A DNA stretch of 64,000 nt, taken from the NCBI RefSeq assembly GCF_900116065.1, contig NZ_FOZV01000005.1, forward strand, positions 222,929-286,928, in the 5' to 3' direction. The stretch is from Brevundimonas viscosa (GTDB lineage: Bacteria > Pseudomonadota > Alphaproteobacteria > Caulobacterales > Caulobacteraceae). The position numbers and the translations under genes were made by a program. Numbering within the stretch: position 1 is the stretch's first letter; each line of letters begins with the position of its first letter. This document shows positions 7,735 through 18,613 of the stretch, piece after piece. The notes under the pieces are model-generated. The model was not told the DNA's origin, made no database searches, and saw only the letters and a program-made list of their open reading frames with translations.

Positions 7735-9621
7735 ATGCGGCTTGTGTGGCTGACGGGATCGCTGGCGCTCGCGCTTCTGCTGGCCGTGCTGGCGCTGCAG
7801 GTTCCACGCCCCGCCCCGGCCGACGCGCCGCCTTCCGCCTTCTCGGCCGCGCGCGCGCTCGCCGATGTGAACGAGATCGCCCGCGCGCCCCACCCGCTGG
7901 GCTCGGCCGAGCACGCCCGCGTCCAGGCCTTCCTCCTCAGCCGCTTGGAGCGGCTGGGTCTGGAGACCTCGACCCAGACGGGCCCGATCTCGCGCGGCGC
8001 GGCCCGCTACCTGCGCCAGATGGGCGGCGACCCGGCGGCGGCCGGCTACCGGGCGGTCAACCTGATCGGCGTCCTGCCCGGGCGAAACCCCGACCTCCCC
8101 GCCGTGGCCCTGATGGCCCACTACGACACGGTGCCGATGTCGGCCGGGGCCGCCGACGACTCGGCCGGGGTGGCGGCGGTGCTGGAGGCGGTGCGCGCCA
8201 TCCGCGGCCGCGGGGCGGCCGACCGCACCCTCGTCGTCCTGTTCACCGACGCCGAGGAGATCGGACTGGACGGCGCCCGCATCTTCTGGGGCGGCCATCC
8301 CCTTCGCGACCGCATCGGCGCCGTGGTCAACCTCGAGGCCCGGGGCGGCGGCGGCCGCGCCATGATGTTCGAGACCGGCCGCGGCAACGCCCAGACCATC
8401 GACCTGCTCGCCCGCGTCGCCGGCCGCGTCGACGGCGGCGTCACCTCCAACTCGCTGGCCGTGTTCGTCTACGAGATGATGCCAAACGGCACCGACTTCA
8501 CCGTCCCGCGCGATCGCGGCGTGCAGGGGCTGAACCTCGCCTTCATCGGGCGCCCGGAGCAGTACCACGCCGCCGTCTCGACCCCCGAAGCGCTCGATCC
8601 CAGCAGCGTCCAGCACATCGGCTCCCAGGCGCTGGAGGCCGCCGACGTCCTGCTGCGCGCGCCGGATCTGCCCGCCCGAACCACCGACGCCGTCTACGCC
8701 GACCTGTTCGGCCGGATCGTGATCGCCCATCCGCCGGCGCTGGGCTGGGGCCTGTTCGTCGGCGCGGCGCTCCTGTTCGGCTTCGCCGCCTGGCGCGCCC
8801 GCTCACGCGCCGGCCTGACCCCGGGCGACATCGGCCGCGGCGCCGTCGACGGGCTGTGGTTCCTCTCCACCGGCCTCGTCCTCGCCCAGGCCGTGCGGCT
8901 CTTGGGCGGGCCGATGGCGGCCCGGGCCGAGAGCGCCGACGCCTACTACGTCCTGCTGGCCCGCCTGCCCTGGCTGGAGGCCGGCGTCGCGGCGGCCCTG
9001 CTCGCCCTCGTCCTCGTGCTGATCGGCGGCCGCGGCCGGCTGGACCGGCGCTGGATGGTGGTCGCGGTGGCGGTCGTCGCGGTCGCGGCGATGGTCTACG
9101 GCGGCTTCGACCCGGTGCTGGCCGGCGCCGCCGGAGTCGCCGCCGGGCTCTCGGCCTTCCCGGGCCTGTCGCCCCGCTCGACCTGGGGCGGCTGGACCGG
9201 CCTCATCGCCTTGGTCCTCGTCCTGGGCGTCGCGGCGCAGGCGGCCGCCCCCGCCACCGCCTTCCTCTTCCTCTGGCCCGGTCTGCTGGCGGCCGCGGCG
9301 GCCGCCCTCGCCGCGGCCCTCGACCCCGGCCTGACCCGCTGGCCGTCACGGGCGCCGGTCGCCCTGACCGCCATCCTCGGCGTCGGCTGGTTGATCAGCC
9401 TGGGGCATCCGGTCTTCCTCGGAGTCGGCATGGACCTCCCCGGCGCGCTCGCCCTCTTGGCCCTGCTGGCGGCCATGCTGCTTCGGCCGCTGGAGCCCGG
9501 CGTCGGTCTGCGGCGCTCCTTGCTGATCATCGCCGCCGCCATCCTGGTCCTCGGTTCGTCGGCTGCGGTCGCGGGCCGGTTCGTGGAGCCGATGAGCCTG
9601 CCGGCGGCGGCGGACGCCTGA
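7735..9621 (+). CDS. Membrane-anchored M28 family zinc peptidase
   Basis: 628 aa. Residues 1-22 form a membrane anchor. The M28 catalytic domain (about 40-320) contains the zinc motifs [10 protein letters not shown] (His129, Asp131), [13 protein letters not shown] (Asp141/142) and [12 protein letters not shown] (Glu174/175), and a late [11 protein letters not shown] segment with the remaining zinc-binding His. After residue 330 come about eight hydrophobic segments, so the C-terminal half is a polytopic membrane domain. Aminopeptidases with this layout act on periplasmic or extracellular peptides; the substrate is unknown. Confidence 0.85.
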   Translation: MRLVWLTGSLALALLLAVLALQVPRPAPADAPPSAFSAARALADVNEIARAPHPLGSAEHARVQAFLLSRLERLGLETSTQTGPISRGAARYLRQMGGDPAAAGYRAVNLIGVLPGRNPDLPAVALMAHYDTVPMSAGAADDSAGVAAVLEAVRAIRGRGAADRTLVVLFTDAEEIGLDGARIFWGGHPLRDRIGAVVNLEARGGGGRAMMFETGRGNAQTIDLLARVAGRVDGGVTSNSLAVFVYEMMPNGTDFTVPRDRGVQGLNLAFIGRPEQYHAAVSTPEALDPSSVQHIGSQALEAADVLLRAPDLPARTTDAVYADLFGRIVIAHPPALGWGLFVGAALLFGFAAWRARSRAGLTPGDIGRGAVDGLWFLSTGLVLAQAVRLLGGPMAARAESADAYYVLLARLPWLEAGVAAALLALVLVLIGGRGRLDRRWMVVAVAVVAVAAMVYGGFDPVLAGAAGVAAGLSAFPGLSPRSTWGGWTGLIALVLVLGVAAQAAAPATAFLFLWPGLLAAAAAALAAALDPGLTRWPSRAPVALTAILGVGWLISLGHPVFLGVGMDLPGALALLALLAAMLLRPLEPGVGLRRSLLIIAAAILVLGSSAAVAGRFVEPMSLPAAADA

Positions 9622-9666
9622 AGGAGATACGTCAAATTCGGTCGTAGCCTCTCAACGCGCCGAAAA

Positions 9667-9681
9667 GAACATATTGGCAAC
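9667..9681. promoter_or_regulatory. Imperfect SOS (LexA) box upstream of recA
   Basis: GAAC-N7-CAAC, one mismatch to the alphaproteobacterial LexA site GAAC-N7-GAAC (the complement of GTTC-N7-GTTC). It lies about 100 bases before the recA start, where an SOS operator is expected. Confidence 0.45.
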
Positions 9682-9784
9682 CGGAACAAACCGTGCACAT
9701 AGTCCCGCTCACGAAACGAGGGGGCGGGTCCGGGCGGGTCTCTCCCGAAACCAGATGGGAATCATGGCAAGGGAGACAAAGGCG

Positions 9785-10864
9785 ATGGCACAGGCGGCTT
9801 TGAAACTGGTGGGCAAGGAAGACGGCGACAAGCAACGCGCGCTCGAGGCGGCGATCGCCCAGATCGACCGCGCCTTCGGCAAGGGTTCGGTGATGAAGCT
9901 CGGCAAGGCCGGGGTGGTCGCCGAGATCGAGAGCGTCTCGACCGGTTCGCTGGGCCTCGACATGGCCCTCGGCATCGGCGGCCTGCCGGTCGGCCGGGTG
10001 ATCGAGGTGTTCGGTCCCGAGTCCTCGGGCAAGACCACGCTGGCCCTGCACACCGTGGCCGAGGTCCAGAAGAAGGGCGGCACCGCCGCCTTCGTCGACG
10101 CCGAGCACGCGCTCGATCCGGTCTACGCCCAGAAGCTGGGCGTCAACCTCGACGACCTTCTGGTGTCGCAGCCCGACGCCGGCGAGCAGGCGCTGGAGAT
10201 CGTCGACACCCTGGTGCGCTCGGGCGCCGTGGACATCGTGGTGGTCGACTCCGTCGCCGCCTTGACCCCCCGCGCCGAGATCGAGGGCGAGATGGGCGAC
10301 AGCCTGCCCGGGCTTCAGGCCAGGTTGATGAGCCAGGCGCTGCGCAAGCTGACCGCCTCGATCTCGAAGTCGAAGTGCATCGTCCTGTTCATCAACCAGA
10401 TCCGTCACAAGATCGGGGTGATGTACGGCTCGCCGGAGACCACGACCGGCGGCAACGCGCTGAAGTTCTACGCCTCGGTGCGCCTCGACATCCGCCGCAC
10501 CGGCGCGATCAAGGACCGCGACGAGGTGGTCGGCAACACCACCCGGGTGAAGGTGGTCAAGAACAAGGTCGCCCCGCCTTTCCGCGAGGTGATCTTCGAC
10601 ATCATGTACGGCGAGGGCATCTCCAAGATCGGCGAGATCATCGACCTCGGCGTCAAGGCGGGGATCATCGAGAAGTCGGGCAGCTGGTTCAGCTACGACA
10701 GCCAGCGCATCGGCCAGGGGCGCGAAAACGTGCGCGCCTTCCTCAAGGCCAATCCGGACATCGCCGCCTCGATCGAGAAGGCGGTGCGCGCCTCGACCAA
10801 CAAGATCGCCGACGAGCTGCTGGGTACGCCCGAGCCGGACGAGGGTCAGGATCTCGAGGGCTGA
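9785..10864 (+). CDS. recA: Recombinase RecA
   Basis: 359 aa. RecA forms the ATP-dependent filament for homologous recombination and activates LexA cleavage in the SOS response. The Walker A motif GPESSGKTT is at residues 77-85, Walker B is VVVDSVAAL, and the DNA-binding loop region [29 protein letters not shown] is intact. The start [21 protein letters not shown] aligns with the known Caulobacter start; an in-frame ATG at 9764 would add seven residues. A GGGAG site lies about ten bases upstream. An SOS-like box precedes it and a strong terminator follows. Confidence 0.98.
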   Translation: MAQAALKLVGKEDGDKQRALEAAIAQIDRAFGKGSVMKLGKAGVVAEIESVSTGSLGLDMALGIGGLPVGRVIEVFGPESSGKTTLALHTVAEVQKKGGTAAFVDAEHALDPVYAQKLGVNLDDLLVSQPDAGEQALEIVDTLVRSGAVDIVVVDSVAALTPRAEIEGEMGDSLPGLQARLMSQALRKLTASISKSKCIVLFINQIRHKIGVMYGSPETTTGGNALKFYASVRLDIRRTGAIKDRDEVVGNTTRVKVVKNKVAPPFREVIFDIMYGEGISKIGEIIDLGVKAGIIEKSGSWFSYDSQRIGQGRENVRAFLKANPDIAASIEKAVRASTNKIADELLGTPEPDEGQDLEG

Positions 10865-10884
10865 CGTCAGGTCTTCCCGACGAA

Positions 10885-10901
10885 AGTGCACGATGTGCAC
10901 T
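10885..10901. repeat. Perfect 7-bp palindrome after recA
   Basis: AGTGCAC-gat-GTGCACT. It sits 20 bases after the recA stop and before the terminator, in a short AT-richer patch. It could be an operator for a downstream promoter of the small acidic protein; no regulator can be named. Confidence 0.4.
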
Positions 10902-10980
10902 CGAAATTGTTCAGTGTGTACTTCTCCGGCCGGGTCCGCCGACCCGCCATCCGACCCCGCCGGGCCGGGCCGGACGGAGC

Positions 10981-11014
10981 GGCCGCCCGACCCACCCGTC
11001 GGGCGGCCTTTTTT
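10981..11014 (+). terminator. Rho-independent terminator after recA
   Basis: An 11-bp GC stem (ggccgcccgac / gtcgggcggcc) with a 6-nt loop followed by six T residues. It is 117 bases after the recA stop. Confidence 0.93.
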
Positions 11015-11073
11015 CGCAGGCGAACCAAAGCCGAACTCGCGGGTTGCCTGCCTGTTCAAGCCGGAGATCCGCC

Positions 11074-11343
11074 ATGGCCGACGTCCAGTCCCTCAGCCAG
11101 TTCACCCTCTCGGAGACCCCCGACGGCTACCTGATCGAGATCGAGGGCGACGGCGGCGCCTCGATCGCCGTCGAGGCCTCACCGGAACAGCTCGACGCCA
11201 TCATCGACGCCCTCGCCGACCTTCTCGACGACGAGGACGATGACGACGCCGCCCCCTCCGACGCTTACGACGGCGACGGTCCGGACGAGGAGGAAGACGA
11301 GGACGAGCACGTCGACGACGTGGTCCACGAGGAGGAAAGCTGA
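11074..11343 (+). CDS. Small very acidic protein, 89 aa
   Basis: It starts at ATG 11074 (MADVQSLSQFTLSETPDGY). The first half is a short beta-rich segment (YLIEIEGDGGASIAVEASPEQLDAIIDALADLL), and the second half is nearly all Asp/Glu (DDEDDDD and DEEEDEDEHVDD). No family is recognised. Such tails occur in DNA-mimic and chaperone-like proteins, but no function can be assigned. It lies between recA and alaS and is the first gene after the recA terminator. Confidence 0.65.
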   Translation: MADVQSLSQFTLSETPDGYLIEIEGDGGASIAVEASPEQLDAIIDALADLLDDEDDDDAAPSDAYDGDGPDEEEDEDEHVDDVVHEEES

Positions 11344-11400
11344 GCCGTATGGCAAGCGTCCGGCGACGGCGCTAGGCTCGCTCCCGCAAGGGAGACAGCC

Positions 11401-11862
11401 ATGGCCCGCCGCTCGACCTCGACCGCCCGCGCCGTCCTGCTCGCAGGGCTCGCCGCTGGCGCGGTCGACATCCTCGCCGCCTTCGTCATCTACCGCCCGG
11501 CATCGCCCGCGCGCATCCTCCAGTCCGTGGCCAGCGGGCTGCAGGGGACGGCAGCCTTCGAGGGCGGCCTTGCCAGCGCAGCGATCGGCCTCGCCGCCCA
11601 CTTCCTGATCTCGATCGGCTTCGCCGGCCTGTACCTGGCGGCCGCCGGCCCCGCCCCGGTGCTGCTGCGCCGTCCCCTGGTCTCCGGCCTGACCTTCGGC
11701 CTGTTCGTCTACGGGGTGATGAACGCCGTCGTCGTGCCGCTGTCGCTCGCTCCGGACCGGCCGGGCCCGCCGCCGGAGATGATCGGCCTCGGCCTCCTCG
11801 CCCACGCCCTGTTCGGCCTCGCCCTCGCCTTCACCGCCGCCCGCCTGGCGCCCCGACGCTGA
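11401..11862 (+). CDS. Four-helix inner-membrane protein, 153 aa
   Basis: It starts at ATG 11401 after an AGGGAG site. Four hydrophobic segments are visible: AVLLAGLAAGAVDILAAFVIY, FLISIGFAGLYLAAA, LTFGLFVYGVMNAVVVPLSL and IGLGLLAHALFGLALAFTA. The layout is like the YagU/DUF1440 type of small membrane proteins, but the match is only by pattern. It is followed by alaS after 78 bases. Confidence 0.7.
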   Translation: MARRSTSTARAVLLAGLAAGAVDILAAFVIYRPASPARILQSVASGLQGTAAFEGGLASAAIGLAAHFLISIGFAGLYLAAAGPAPVLLRRPLVSGLTFGLFVYGVMNAVVVPLSLAPDRPGPPPEMIGLGLLAHALFGLALAFTAARLAPRR

Positions 11863-11940
11863 CGCCGCCCCCAGGGGTGATGCGTTCGCGGCGAAACCCC
11901 TATATGGACGCAGCCTCCCCTGAAGCGTCCGCGACGAACC

Positions 11941-14601
11941 ATGGCCAGCCTGAACCAGATCCGCTCCACCTTCCTCGACTTCTTCGCCGCCGACGGCCAC
12001 GAGAAGGTGCAGTCCGCCCCGCTGGTCCCCCAGAACGACCCGACCCTGCTGTTCGTCAACGCCGGCATGGTGCCGTTCAAGGACTACTTCACCGGCGCCG
12101 CCACCCCGCCGTACCGCCGCGCCGCCAGCTCGCAGAAGTGCGTCCGCGCCGGCGGCAAGCACAACGATCTCGACAACGTCGGCTACACCGCTCGTCACCA
12201 CACCTTCTTTGAGATGCTGGGGAATTTCTCCTTCGGCGACTACTTCAAGGAACACGCCATCGAGCGCGCGTGGGCCCTGGTCACCAAGGAATTCGGCCTC
12301 GATCCCGACCGGCTGATGGTCACCGTCTACATTGACGACGACGAAGCCTTCGACATCTGGAAGAAGGTCGCCGGCTTCCCCGACCACAAGATCGTCCGCA
12401 TCGCCGGCAGCGACAACTTCTGGGCCATGGGCGACTCCGGCCCCTGCGGCCCCTGCACCGAAATCTTCTGGGACCACGGCGAGCACATCCCCGGCGGCCC
12501 TCCGGGCTCGCCGAACGAGGACGGCGACCGCTTCGTCGAGATCTGGAACAACGTCTTCATGCAGTTCGAGAAGGAGAACGACGAGATCGTCCGCTCCCTT
12601 CCCAGACCCTCGGTCGACACCGGCATGGGTCTGGAGCGCATCGCCGCCGTGCTGCAGGGCGTCCACTCCAACTATGACGTCGACCTGTTCAAGGCCCTGA
12701 TCGCCGCCTCGGAGGACGCCACCTCGACCAAGGCTGAGGGCGACCGCGCGCCCAGCCACCGGGTCATCGCCGACCACCTGCGCAGCTCGTCCTTCCTGAT
12801 CGCCGACGGCGTCACCCCCTCCAACGAGGGCCGCGGCTATGTGCTGCGCCGGATCATGCGCCGCGCCATGCGCCACGCCCACCTGCTGGGCGCCTCTGAC
12901 CCGCTGATGCACCGGCTGGTCCCCGCGCTGGTCACCGAGATGGGCGAGGCCTATCCCGAGCTGAAGCGCGCCCAGGCCTTCATCGAGGACACGCTGAAGC
13001 AGGAGGAGATCCGCTTCCGCACCACCCTGGGCCGCGGCATGGGCCTGCTCGAGGACGCCACCCGCGACCTGCCGCAGGGCGGGATCATCACCGGCCAGAC
13101 CGCCTTCACCCTCTACGACACCTATGGCTTCCCGCTCGACCTGACCCAGGACGAGGCCAGACGCCGCGGCTTCAACGTCGACGTCGACGGCTTCGAGACG
13201 GCCATGGCCGAGCAGCGCGAGCGCGGCAAGGCCAACTGGAAGGGCTCCGGTCAGAGCGCCAACGCCGGCGAGTGGCTGGCGCTGCGCGACCGCCTCGGGC
13301 CGACGGTGTTCACCGGCTACGAGGCGGTGGACGACACGGGCGAGGTGCTGGCGCTGATCCACGAGGGGCACGCGGTGGACCGGGTCGAGACCGGCCACAC
13401 GGCCGAGGTCGTCTTCGATCGCACCCCCTTCTACGGCGAGGGCGGCGGCCAGGCCGGTGATCGCGGCGAGATCGAATGGACCGACGCTTCCGGCCAGACG
13501 GGCGCGGCGACCGTGCTGGACGTCCAGAAGCACGGCGGCGACCTCTTCGCCCACCGGCTCGAGGTGACCTCGGGCGTCCTCGAGATCGGCGCCCGGGTCG
13601 GACTGCATGTCGATCCGCAGGCGCGGCTGACCACCCGCGCCAACCACTCGGCCACCCACCTGCTGCACGCCGCCCTCCGCAACGTGCTGGGCGCCCACGT
13701 GGCCCAGAAGGGCCAGATGGTCGACGCCGAGCGCATCCGCTTCGACTTCAGCCACAACGCCCCGCTGACCGACGATGAGATCGCCGCCATCGAGGACGAG
13801 GTGAACGCGATCGTTCGCCAGAACCTGCCCGCCGAGACGAAGCTGATGGCGCCGCAGGCCGCGATCGAGGCCGGGGCCATGGCCCTGTTCGGCGAAAAGT
13901 ACGGCGACGAGGTCCGCGTCCTCACCCTCGGCAAGGCGCTGGCCGGCGAGGGCGACTATTCGGTCGAACTGTGCGGCGGCACCCACGTGGGCCGCACCGG
14001 CGACATCGCCCTGTTCAGGATCGTCTCGGAGAGCGGCATCGCCGCCGGCGTGCGCCGCATCGAGGCCCTCACCGGCGAGGCCGCCCGTCAGCACCTGCTG
14101 GCCCAGGCCAACGTCGCCCGACGCCTGGCGCAGGGCTTCAAGGTCCAGCCCGGCGACGTCCCGGCCCGGGTCGAGGCCCTGACCGGTTCGGTCAAGGCGC
14201 TCGAGAAGCAGGTCGCCGAGCTGAAGAAGCAGCTGGCCCTCGGCGGCGGCGCCGGCGGTGTCGCGGCGCCCGAGGACATCGGCGGGGTCAAGCTGATCGC
14301 GCGGGTGCTGGACGGCGTCGGCGGCAAGGAGCTGCGCGGCGTGGCCGAGGACTTTCGCAAGCAGGTCGGTTCGGGCGTAGTGGCCCTGATCGGCGTCGCC
14401 GAGGGCAAGGCGGCGGTCACCGTCGCCGCCACCTCGGACATGGCCGGCAAGGTCAACGCCGCCGACCTCGCCAAGGCGGCGGTGCTGGCCATGGGCGGCC
14501 AGGGCGCCGGCGGCAAGCCCGACTTCGCCCAGGGCGGCGCTCCGGACGGCTCGAAGGCCGAGGCGGGTCTGGCGGCGGTGCGGGCGGCGCTGGCCGGCTA
14601 G
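11941..14601 (+). CDS. alaS: Alanyl-tRNA synthetase
   Basis: 886 aa, full family length. It charges tRNA-Ala with alanine and edits mischarged Ser and Gly. The class II aminoacylation core includes [30 protein letters not shown] near residue 75. The editing domain has the zinc motifs [12 protein letters not shown] (HxxxH) and [12 protein letters not shown]. The C-terminal coiled coil ([10 protein letters not shown]) and the Gly/Ala-rich C-Ala domain are present. Its stop overlaps the stop of the convergent DUF2939 gene by four bases. Confidence 0.98.
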   Translation: MASLNQIRSTFLDFFAADGHEKVQSAPLVPQNDPTLLFVNAGMVPFKDYFTGAATPPYRRAASSQKCVRAGGKHNDLDNVGYTARHHTFFEMLGNFSFGDYFKEHAIERAWALVTKEFGLDPDRLMVTVYIDDDEAFDIWKKVAGFPDHKIVRIAGSDNFWAMGDSGPCGPCTEIFWDHGEHIPGGPPGSPNEDGDRFVEIWNNVFMQFEKENDEIVRSLPRPSVDTGMGLERIAAVLQGVHSNYDVDLFKALIAASEDATSTKAEGDRAPSHRVIADHLRSSSFLIADGVTPSNEGRGYVLRRIMRRAMRHAHLLGASDPLMHRLVPALVTEMGEAYPELKRAQAFIEDTLKQEEIRFRTTLGRGMGLLEDATRDLPQGGIITGQTAFTLYDTYGFPLDLTQDEARRRGFNVDVDGFETAMAEQRERGKANWKGSGQSANAGEWLALRDRLGPTVFTGYEAVDDTGEVLALIHEGHAVDRVETGHTAEVVFDRTPFYGEGGGQAGDRGEIEWTDASGQTGAATVLDVQKHGGDLFAHRLEVTSGVLEIGARVGLHVDPQARLTTRANHSATHLLHAALRNVLGAHVAQKGQMVDAERIRFDFSHNAPLTDDEIAAIEDEVNAIVRQNLPAETKLMAPQAAIEAGAMALFGEKYGDEVRVLTLGKALAGEGDYSVELCGGTHVGRTGDIALFRIVSESGIAAGVRRIEALTGEAARQHLLAQANVARRLAQGFKVQPGDVPARVEALTGSVKALEKQVAELKKQLALGGGAGGVAAPEDIGGVKLIARVLDGVGGKELRGVAEDFRKQVGSGVVALIGVAEGKAAVTVAATSDMAGKVNAADLAKAAVLAMGGQGAGGKPDFAQGGAPDGSKAEAGLAAVRAALAG

Positions 14602-15146
14602 TTTCCGCTCTCGATATCAACCGCGGCCAGCTTCCACGCGAACAGGCCGCGGCGTTCGAGGATCAGGGCCAGTTGCTGGTCCGGCCGGTCGCGATCCGTC
14701 AGCGTGACCGCGAAGTGGTTCAGGTCGCGATAACCCCACGACTGGTGGATGTCGTCGCTGTCGCGGGCGTCGCCCGGCTCCCGTTCCGGCGGCTGGGTCG
14801 GGTCGGGAGCCTCGGCGGTGACGACCATCTCGGCCACCATCTCCGGCGTCACCAGGGTGTCCACGGCGCCCGACAGCAGCATCGGGGCCAGCATCAGGCC
14901 AAGGCCGCCGAGATCACTGCCGGCGATGTCAGGATCGCGCCGCATGCGAGCCACAAGCTCGGCGTTGAGCTCTTCCTTCAGGCTCTGGCGCAGGGAGGGG
15001 AAGTCCACCAGCGCCTCCAGCTTGCGGGCGTCCCCGGCCTTGGCGGCGCGGATCAGCCCCTGGGCCGCCAGCACCGGCGCGGCGGCCCACGCCGCGGCCA
15101 CTGCGACGATGGCCGCCAGCGCAAGCCCGATCAGAAGCTTCTTCAT
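14598..15146 (-). CDS. DUF2939 protein, 182 aa
   Basis: The start at 15146 gives a signal/anchor peptide [24 protein letters not shown] with a GGAGG-like site upstream. The signature of the family follows: [31 protein letters not shown]. The C-terminal part ends in [20 protein letters not shown]. The function of DUF2939 is unknown; these are probably periplasmic or membrane-tethered. It is the second of two paralogues on this strand and overlaps the alaS stop. Confidence 0.8.
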   Translation of the reverse strand: MKKLLIGLALAAIVAVAAAWAAAPVLAAQGLIRAAKAGDARKLEALVDFPSLRQSLKEELNAELVARMRRDPDIAGSDLGGLGLMLAPMLLSGAVDTLVTPEMVAEMVVTAEAPDPTQPPEREPGDARDSDDIHQSWGYRDLNHFAVTLTDRDRPDQQLALILERRGLFAWKLAAVDIESGN

Positions 15147-15226
15147 GCGATCCCTCCGGCGTCGTAACGCCTCCCCACGGCCACGGTTGCCCCGAGTCGA
15201 AGGCCGCTGCCAGAGGTTGCGTCGGC

Positions 15227-15826
15227 TCAGCCGGCCTTGCGTCCGGTCGGAGCTGGCGCCCCCGCCGGGCGGGGGCTTACGGCGGACGGCGCCACCCCGT
15301 CGGGCAGGCCGATGTGGGCGAGCCGCCATTCGAACGGGCCGCGCCGTTCAAAGGTGAAGATGGTGCGCGACCCGCCCTCGTCGCTCACCCCAAGGCGCGC
15401 CCGGTTGACGCCCCAGTACACCGGGGTCGGCGTCGGATCGCTGGCGCGGCTCGAGGGCGTGAGCGACGTGCGCTGGCGGGCGAAGCGGCCCTCGCCCCGC
15501 GTCAGCGCCGCCATCGCGGCCGGCGTCAGGTACGCGTCCACGTCCTCGGAGGCGACGGCTTCCGGCTCGAACTGCCGACGCACCGCGCCGACCGGATCCT
15601 CGAGGAAGGACGGCGCCGGCGCCTGGGCGGCCGGGTTCCCGGCCAGCTGAGGCCGAAGCGACTGGCGCACCGCCGGGTAGTCGATGAGCCGGGCGAGCGC
15701 CGCGGCGTCATTGGCGTCGGCTGCGGAGCGGATCGCGAAGAATGCCACGGCCGGGGCGGCGAAGAAGCTGATCACCGCCACGATCACGGCCAGCAGCAGC
15801 AGATTGCCGATGATCTTCACGCGCAT
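15227..15826 (-). CDS. DUF2939 protein, 199 aa
   Basis: Paralogue of the neighbouring gene, with membrane anchor MRVKIIGNLLLLAVIVAVISFFAAPAV, the motif AADANDAAALARLIDYPAVRQSLRPQL, and the ending FTFERRGPFEWRLAHIGLP, equivalent to [10 protein letters not shown] in the other copy. Its C-terminal tail is Pro/Ala-rich. The two genes lie in tandem 80 bases apart and probably arose by duplication. The function is unknown. Confidence 0.8.
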   Translation of the reverse strand: MRVKIIGNLLLLAVIVAVISFFAAPAVAFFAIRSAADANDAAALARLIDYPAVRQSLRPQLAGNPAAQAPAPSFLEDPVGAVRRQFEPEAVASEDVDAYLTPAAMAALTRGEGRFARQRTSLTPSSRASDPTPTPVYWGVNRARLGVSDEGGSRTIFTFERRGPFEWRLAHIGLPDGVAPSAVSPRPAGAPAPTGRKAG

Positions 15827-15869
15827 CTCCCGAACACCGGTTCATCAATGCACGAAGCGCGGATCGGCT

Positions 15870-15904
15870 CAAAGAAAAGCCCGCCGGACGCGAATCCGGC
15901 GGGC
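15870..15904 (-). terminator. Rho-independent terminator of icd
   Basis: Read on the minus strand: a 10-bp stem gcccgccgga / tccggcgggc with a 6-nt loop, followed by TTTTCTTT. It lies 27 bases after the icd stop. Confidence 0.9.
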
Positions 15905-15930
15905 CGTTCCTGTCGACCGCGATCGATGCC

Positions 15931-17145
15931 TCAGGCCGCCATGGCCTTGTTCAGGTTCTCCGCGACCTTGTCGAGGAAGCCCTCGGTGGTCAGCCAGCCC
16001 TGCTGGTCGCCGACCAGCAGCGCCAGGTCCTTGGTCATGAAGCCGCTCTCGACGGTGTCGACGACGACCTTCTCCAGCGTCTCGGCGAAGGCGATCAGGT
16101 CCTGGTTGCCGTCCAGCTTGCCGCGATGCTTGAAGCCGCGGGTCCAGGCGTAGATCGAGGCGATCGAGTTGGTCGAGGTGGCCTCGCCCTTCTGGTGCTG
16201 GCGGTAGTGGCGCGTGACGGTGCCGTGGGCGGCTTCCGACTCCAGCACCTTGCCGTCCGGCGTCATCAGCACCGAGGTCATCAGGCCCAGCGAGCCGAAG
16301 CCCTGGGCCACCACGTCCGACTGCACGTCGCCGTCGTAGTTCTTGCACGCCCAGACGAAGCCGCCCGACCACTTGATGGCGGCGGCCACCATGTCGTCGA
16401 TCAGCCGGTGCTCGTAGGTCAGGCCGCGGGCCTTGAACTCTTCGGCGAACTCCTCGTCGAAGACCTTCTGGAACAGGTCCTTGAAGCGGCCGTCGTAGGC
16501 CTTGAGGATGGTGTTCTTGGTCGACAGATAGACCGGATAGTTGCGATTCAGGCCGTAGGCGAAGCTGGCCCGGGCGAACTCGATGATCGACTCGTCGAGG
16601 TTGTACATGCCCATGGCCACGCCGGCGCCCGGGGACTTGTAGACCTCGTGCTCGATCACCTGGCCGTCGTCGCCGACGAACTTGATCGACAGGGTGCCGG
16701 CCCCCGGCATCAGGAAGTCGGTGGCCTTGTACTGGTCGCCGAAGGCGTGGCGGCCGACGACGATCGGCTGGGTCCAGCCGGGGACCAGACGCGGCACGTT
16801 CGAGCAGATGATCGGCTCGCGGAAAACCACGCCGCCGAGGATGTTGCGGATGGTGCCGTTCGGCGACTTCCACATCTTCTTGAGGTTGAACTCCTTCACC
16901 CGCGCCTCGTCCGGGGTGATGGTGGCGCACTTTACGCCGACGCCGTGGCGCTTGATCGCCTCGGCCGCGTCGACCGTCACCTTGTCCTCGGTCGCGTCGC
17001 GGTTCTCGATCGACAGGTCGTGGTAGTCGAGCTCGAGGTCCAGGTACGGGAAGACCAGCTTGTCCTTGATCATCTGCCAGATGATCCGGGTCATCTCGTC
17101 GCCGTCGATGTCCACGATGGGGTTGGCGACCTTGATCTTGGCCAT
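15931..17145 (-). CDS. icd: NADP-dependent isocitrate dehydrogenase
   Basis: 404 aa, the size and sequence type of the eukaryote-like homodimeric NADP-ICDH found in Alphaproteobacteria. It converts isocitrate to 2-oxoglutarate in the TCA cycle. The start [23 protein letters not shown] is characteristic. The substrate-binding segment [12 protein letters not shown] and the metal-binding region [29 protein letters not shown] are intact, and the end [31 protein letters not shown] is typical. It has its own terminator. Divergent from the thioredoxin-reductase-like gene. Confidence 0.97.
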   Translation of the reverse strand: MAKIKVANPIVDIDGDEMTRIIWQMIKDKLVFPYLDLELDYHDLSIENRDATEDKVTVDAAEAIKRHGVGVKCATITPDEARVKEFNLKKMWKSPNGTIRNILGGVVFREPIICSNVPRLVPGWTQPIVVGRHAFGDQYKATDFLMPGAGTLSIKFVGDDGQVIEHEVYKSPGAGVAMGMYNLDESIIEFARASFAYGLNRNYPVYLSTKNTILKAYDGRFKDLFQKVFDEEFAEEFKARGLTYEHRLIDDMVAAAIKWSGGFVWACKNYDGDVQSDVVAQGFGSLGLMTSVLMTPDGKVLESEAAHGTVTRHYRQHQKGEATSTNSIASIYAWTRGFKHRGKLDGNQDLIAFAETLEKVVVDTVESGFMTKDLALLVGDQQGWLTTEGFLDKVAENLNKAMAA

Positions 17146-17331
17146 GCGGGTTTCGCGCCTCTGACTTGGGATGGGGAGTGGTGGCGGCGGTATAGCCCTC
17201 GCCGCCGGGCGCGCAAACCCCGCGGGGCGAGGCTCGTCTGTTGCGCCTCCCCTGCCCGCTCCGGGGGCAGCAGGCGGGCGGTACGGCTGGACTCCGGCGA
17301 GCCGTTTCCCTTCGCGGCGCGTTAAGCGGCG

Positions 17332-18258
17332 ATGCCAGTCTCCGCCTCCCATCCTGATGCGCCCGAGATCCTCGTCATCGGCGCCGGCCCGGCCGGCCTC
17401 ACGGCCGCCACATACCTTGCCCGCTTCCGCCGGCAGGTGCTGGTCGCCGACGGCGGATCGCCGCGGGCCTGCTGGATTCCTCTCAGCCACAACATGCCCG
17501 GGTTTCCCCACGGCATCACCGGCGACGCCATCCTGCGCCGGATGACGGAGCAGGCGCAGGAATACGGCGCGACAATCGAGCCGGGCGCGGTCGGCAGTCT
17601 GCACCGCGACGGCGACAGGTTCGTCGCCCGGCTGAACGGCCGCGAGGTCCGGACGCGAGCCGTGCTGCTCGCCACCGGCGTGGTCGATCATCACCCCGAC
17701 CTGCCGGGGGTCGAACGCGCGATCGAACGGGCGCAGGTTCGCATCTGCCCGATCTGCGACGGCTATGAAGCCACGGACAAGGCGGTGGCCGTGATCGGCT
17801 GCGACGACACAGGCGTGCGGGAGGCGAGCTTCCTGCGCACCTACTCCCGGCGGGTGACGCTCATTCACGTCGGCCCGCCGGAGGCCCTGACCGCGAACGG
17901 CGAACTTGACCGCCTTGGCATCGAACTGATCCGCGCCCCGATCGACAACGTGCGGCTCGACGGCGACCGCGTGACCGCGCTGGGATGGAACGGGACATTC
18001 CGCGCCTTCGACCTGGTCTATTCGGCGCTGGGAACATCACCCAATGCGCAGCTGGCTGGCGGGCTGGGCGCTGCTGTGGGCGAGGACGGCCGTCTGGTGG
18101 TCGACGGACACCAGCGGACCAGCGTCCCGGGCCTCTACGCCGCCGGGGACGTGGTCCGCGGACTGAACCAGATCGCCGTGGCCACGGCGGAGGCGGCGAT
18201 CGGGGCGACGGCGATGCACAATGACCTGCGGGAGGCCGACGGACTCGTGGTCCGCTGA
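17332..18258 (+). CDS. Thioredoxin-reductase-like FAD oxidoreductase
   Basis: 308 aa. The FAD-binding motif VIGAGPAG is at residues 15-22, the redox-active pair CPIC at Cys139 and Cys142 ([13 protein letters not shown]), an NADPH-domain motif [14 protein letters not shown] follows, and the last FAD motif is [12 protein letters not shown]. The last part ([22 protein letters not shown]) matches a family of single-domain TrxR-like flavoproteins. The GC-D-D-T change in the NADPH Rossmann motif (normally GGGNSA) suggests altered cofactor preference. Physiological partner unknown. Confidence 0.88.
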   Translation: MPVSASHPDAPEILVIGAGPAGLTAATYLARFRRQVLVADGGSPRACWIPLSHNMPGFPHGITGDAILRRMTEQAQEYGATIEPGAVGSLHRDGDRFVARLNGREVRTRAVLLATGVVDHHPDLPGVERAIERAQVRICPICDGYEATDKAVAVIGCDDTGVREASFLRTYSRRVTLIHVGPPEALTANGELDRLGIELIRAPIDNVRLDGDRVTALGWNGTFRAFDLVYSALGTSPNAQLAGGLGAAVGEDGRLVVDGHQRTSVPGLYAAGDVVRGLNQIAVATAEAAIGATAMHNDLREADGLVVR

Positions 18259-18382
18259 AATCCGGCTCGACCCGGCCCCGGGAGCAGGAGACTCCGGAGC
18301 CGGGCCACGACCCGCAAGGGGCCGACGATCACGCGCGGGGGAAGGGAATTCGCCTGCGACGGACCGGATCACGTGCTGAGGA

Positions 18383-18514
18383 TCAGCGCTGCGCGGATTT
18401 GAGGACCGGGGCCGGACCGCGCAGCCGACGCCGCGTCCGGCTCCGCCGCCAGTCGTCGAGGACTGAAGCCCAGCCCCATGCGGGTTCCTTATGCGTGCGG
18501 TACATTTCTTCCAT
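18383..18514 (-). CDS. Short Arg-rich protein, 43 aa (DUF1127-like)
   Basis: ATG 18514 follows a near-perfect ribosome-binding site (gaggaggctgac). The peptide contains WGWASVLDDWRRSRTRRRLRG, which resembles the Trp/Arg-rich motif of DUF1127 proteins, though the C-terminal part of that domain is missing. DUF1127 proteins are small RNA-related regulators in some Alphaproteobacteria; for this copy that is only an analogy. It is divergent from the LysR regulator, with a 99-base intergenic region, so LysR may control it. Confidence 0.5.
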   Translation of the reverse strand: MEEMYRTHKEPAWGWASVLDDWRRSRTRRRLRGPAPVLKSAQR

Positions 18515-18613
18515 GTCAGCCTCCTCGGCGGGGCGCTTCTGATGTTGATGACTATCGGCTTGACAGCGCTGCGTCACAAACCAGAATGTCCGCCACCGCA
18601 ACAAGGCTGACTT

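Noticed and set aside
11179..14094. Long minus-strand frame opposite alaS
   Set aside because: Shadow of alaS with repetitive Gly/Asp/Val composition and no domain.
18259..18382. Terminator after the thioredoxin-reductase-like gene
   Set aside because: Several GC-rich inverted pieces can pair but none forms a clean stem with a T run.
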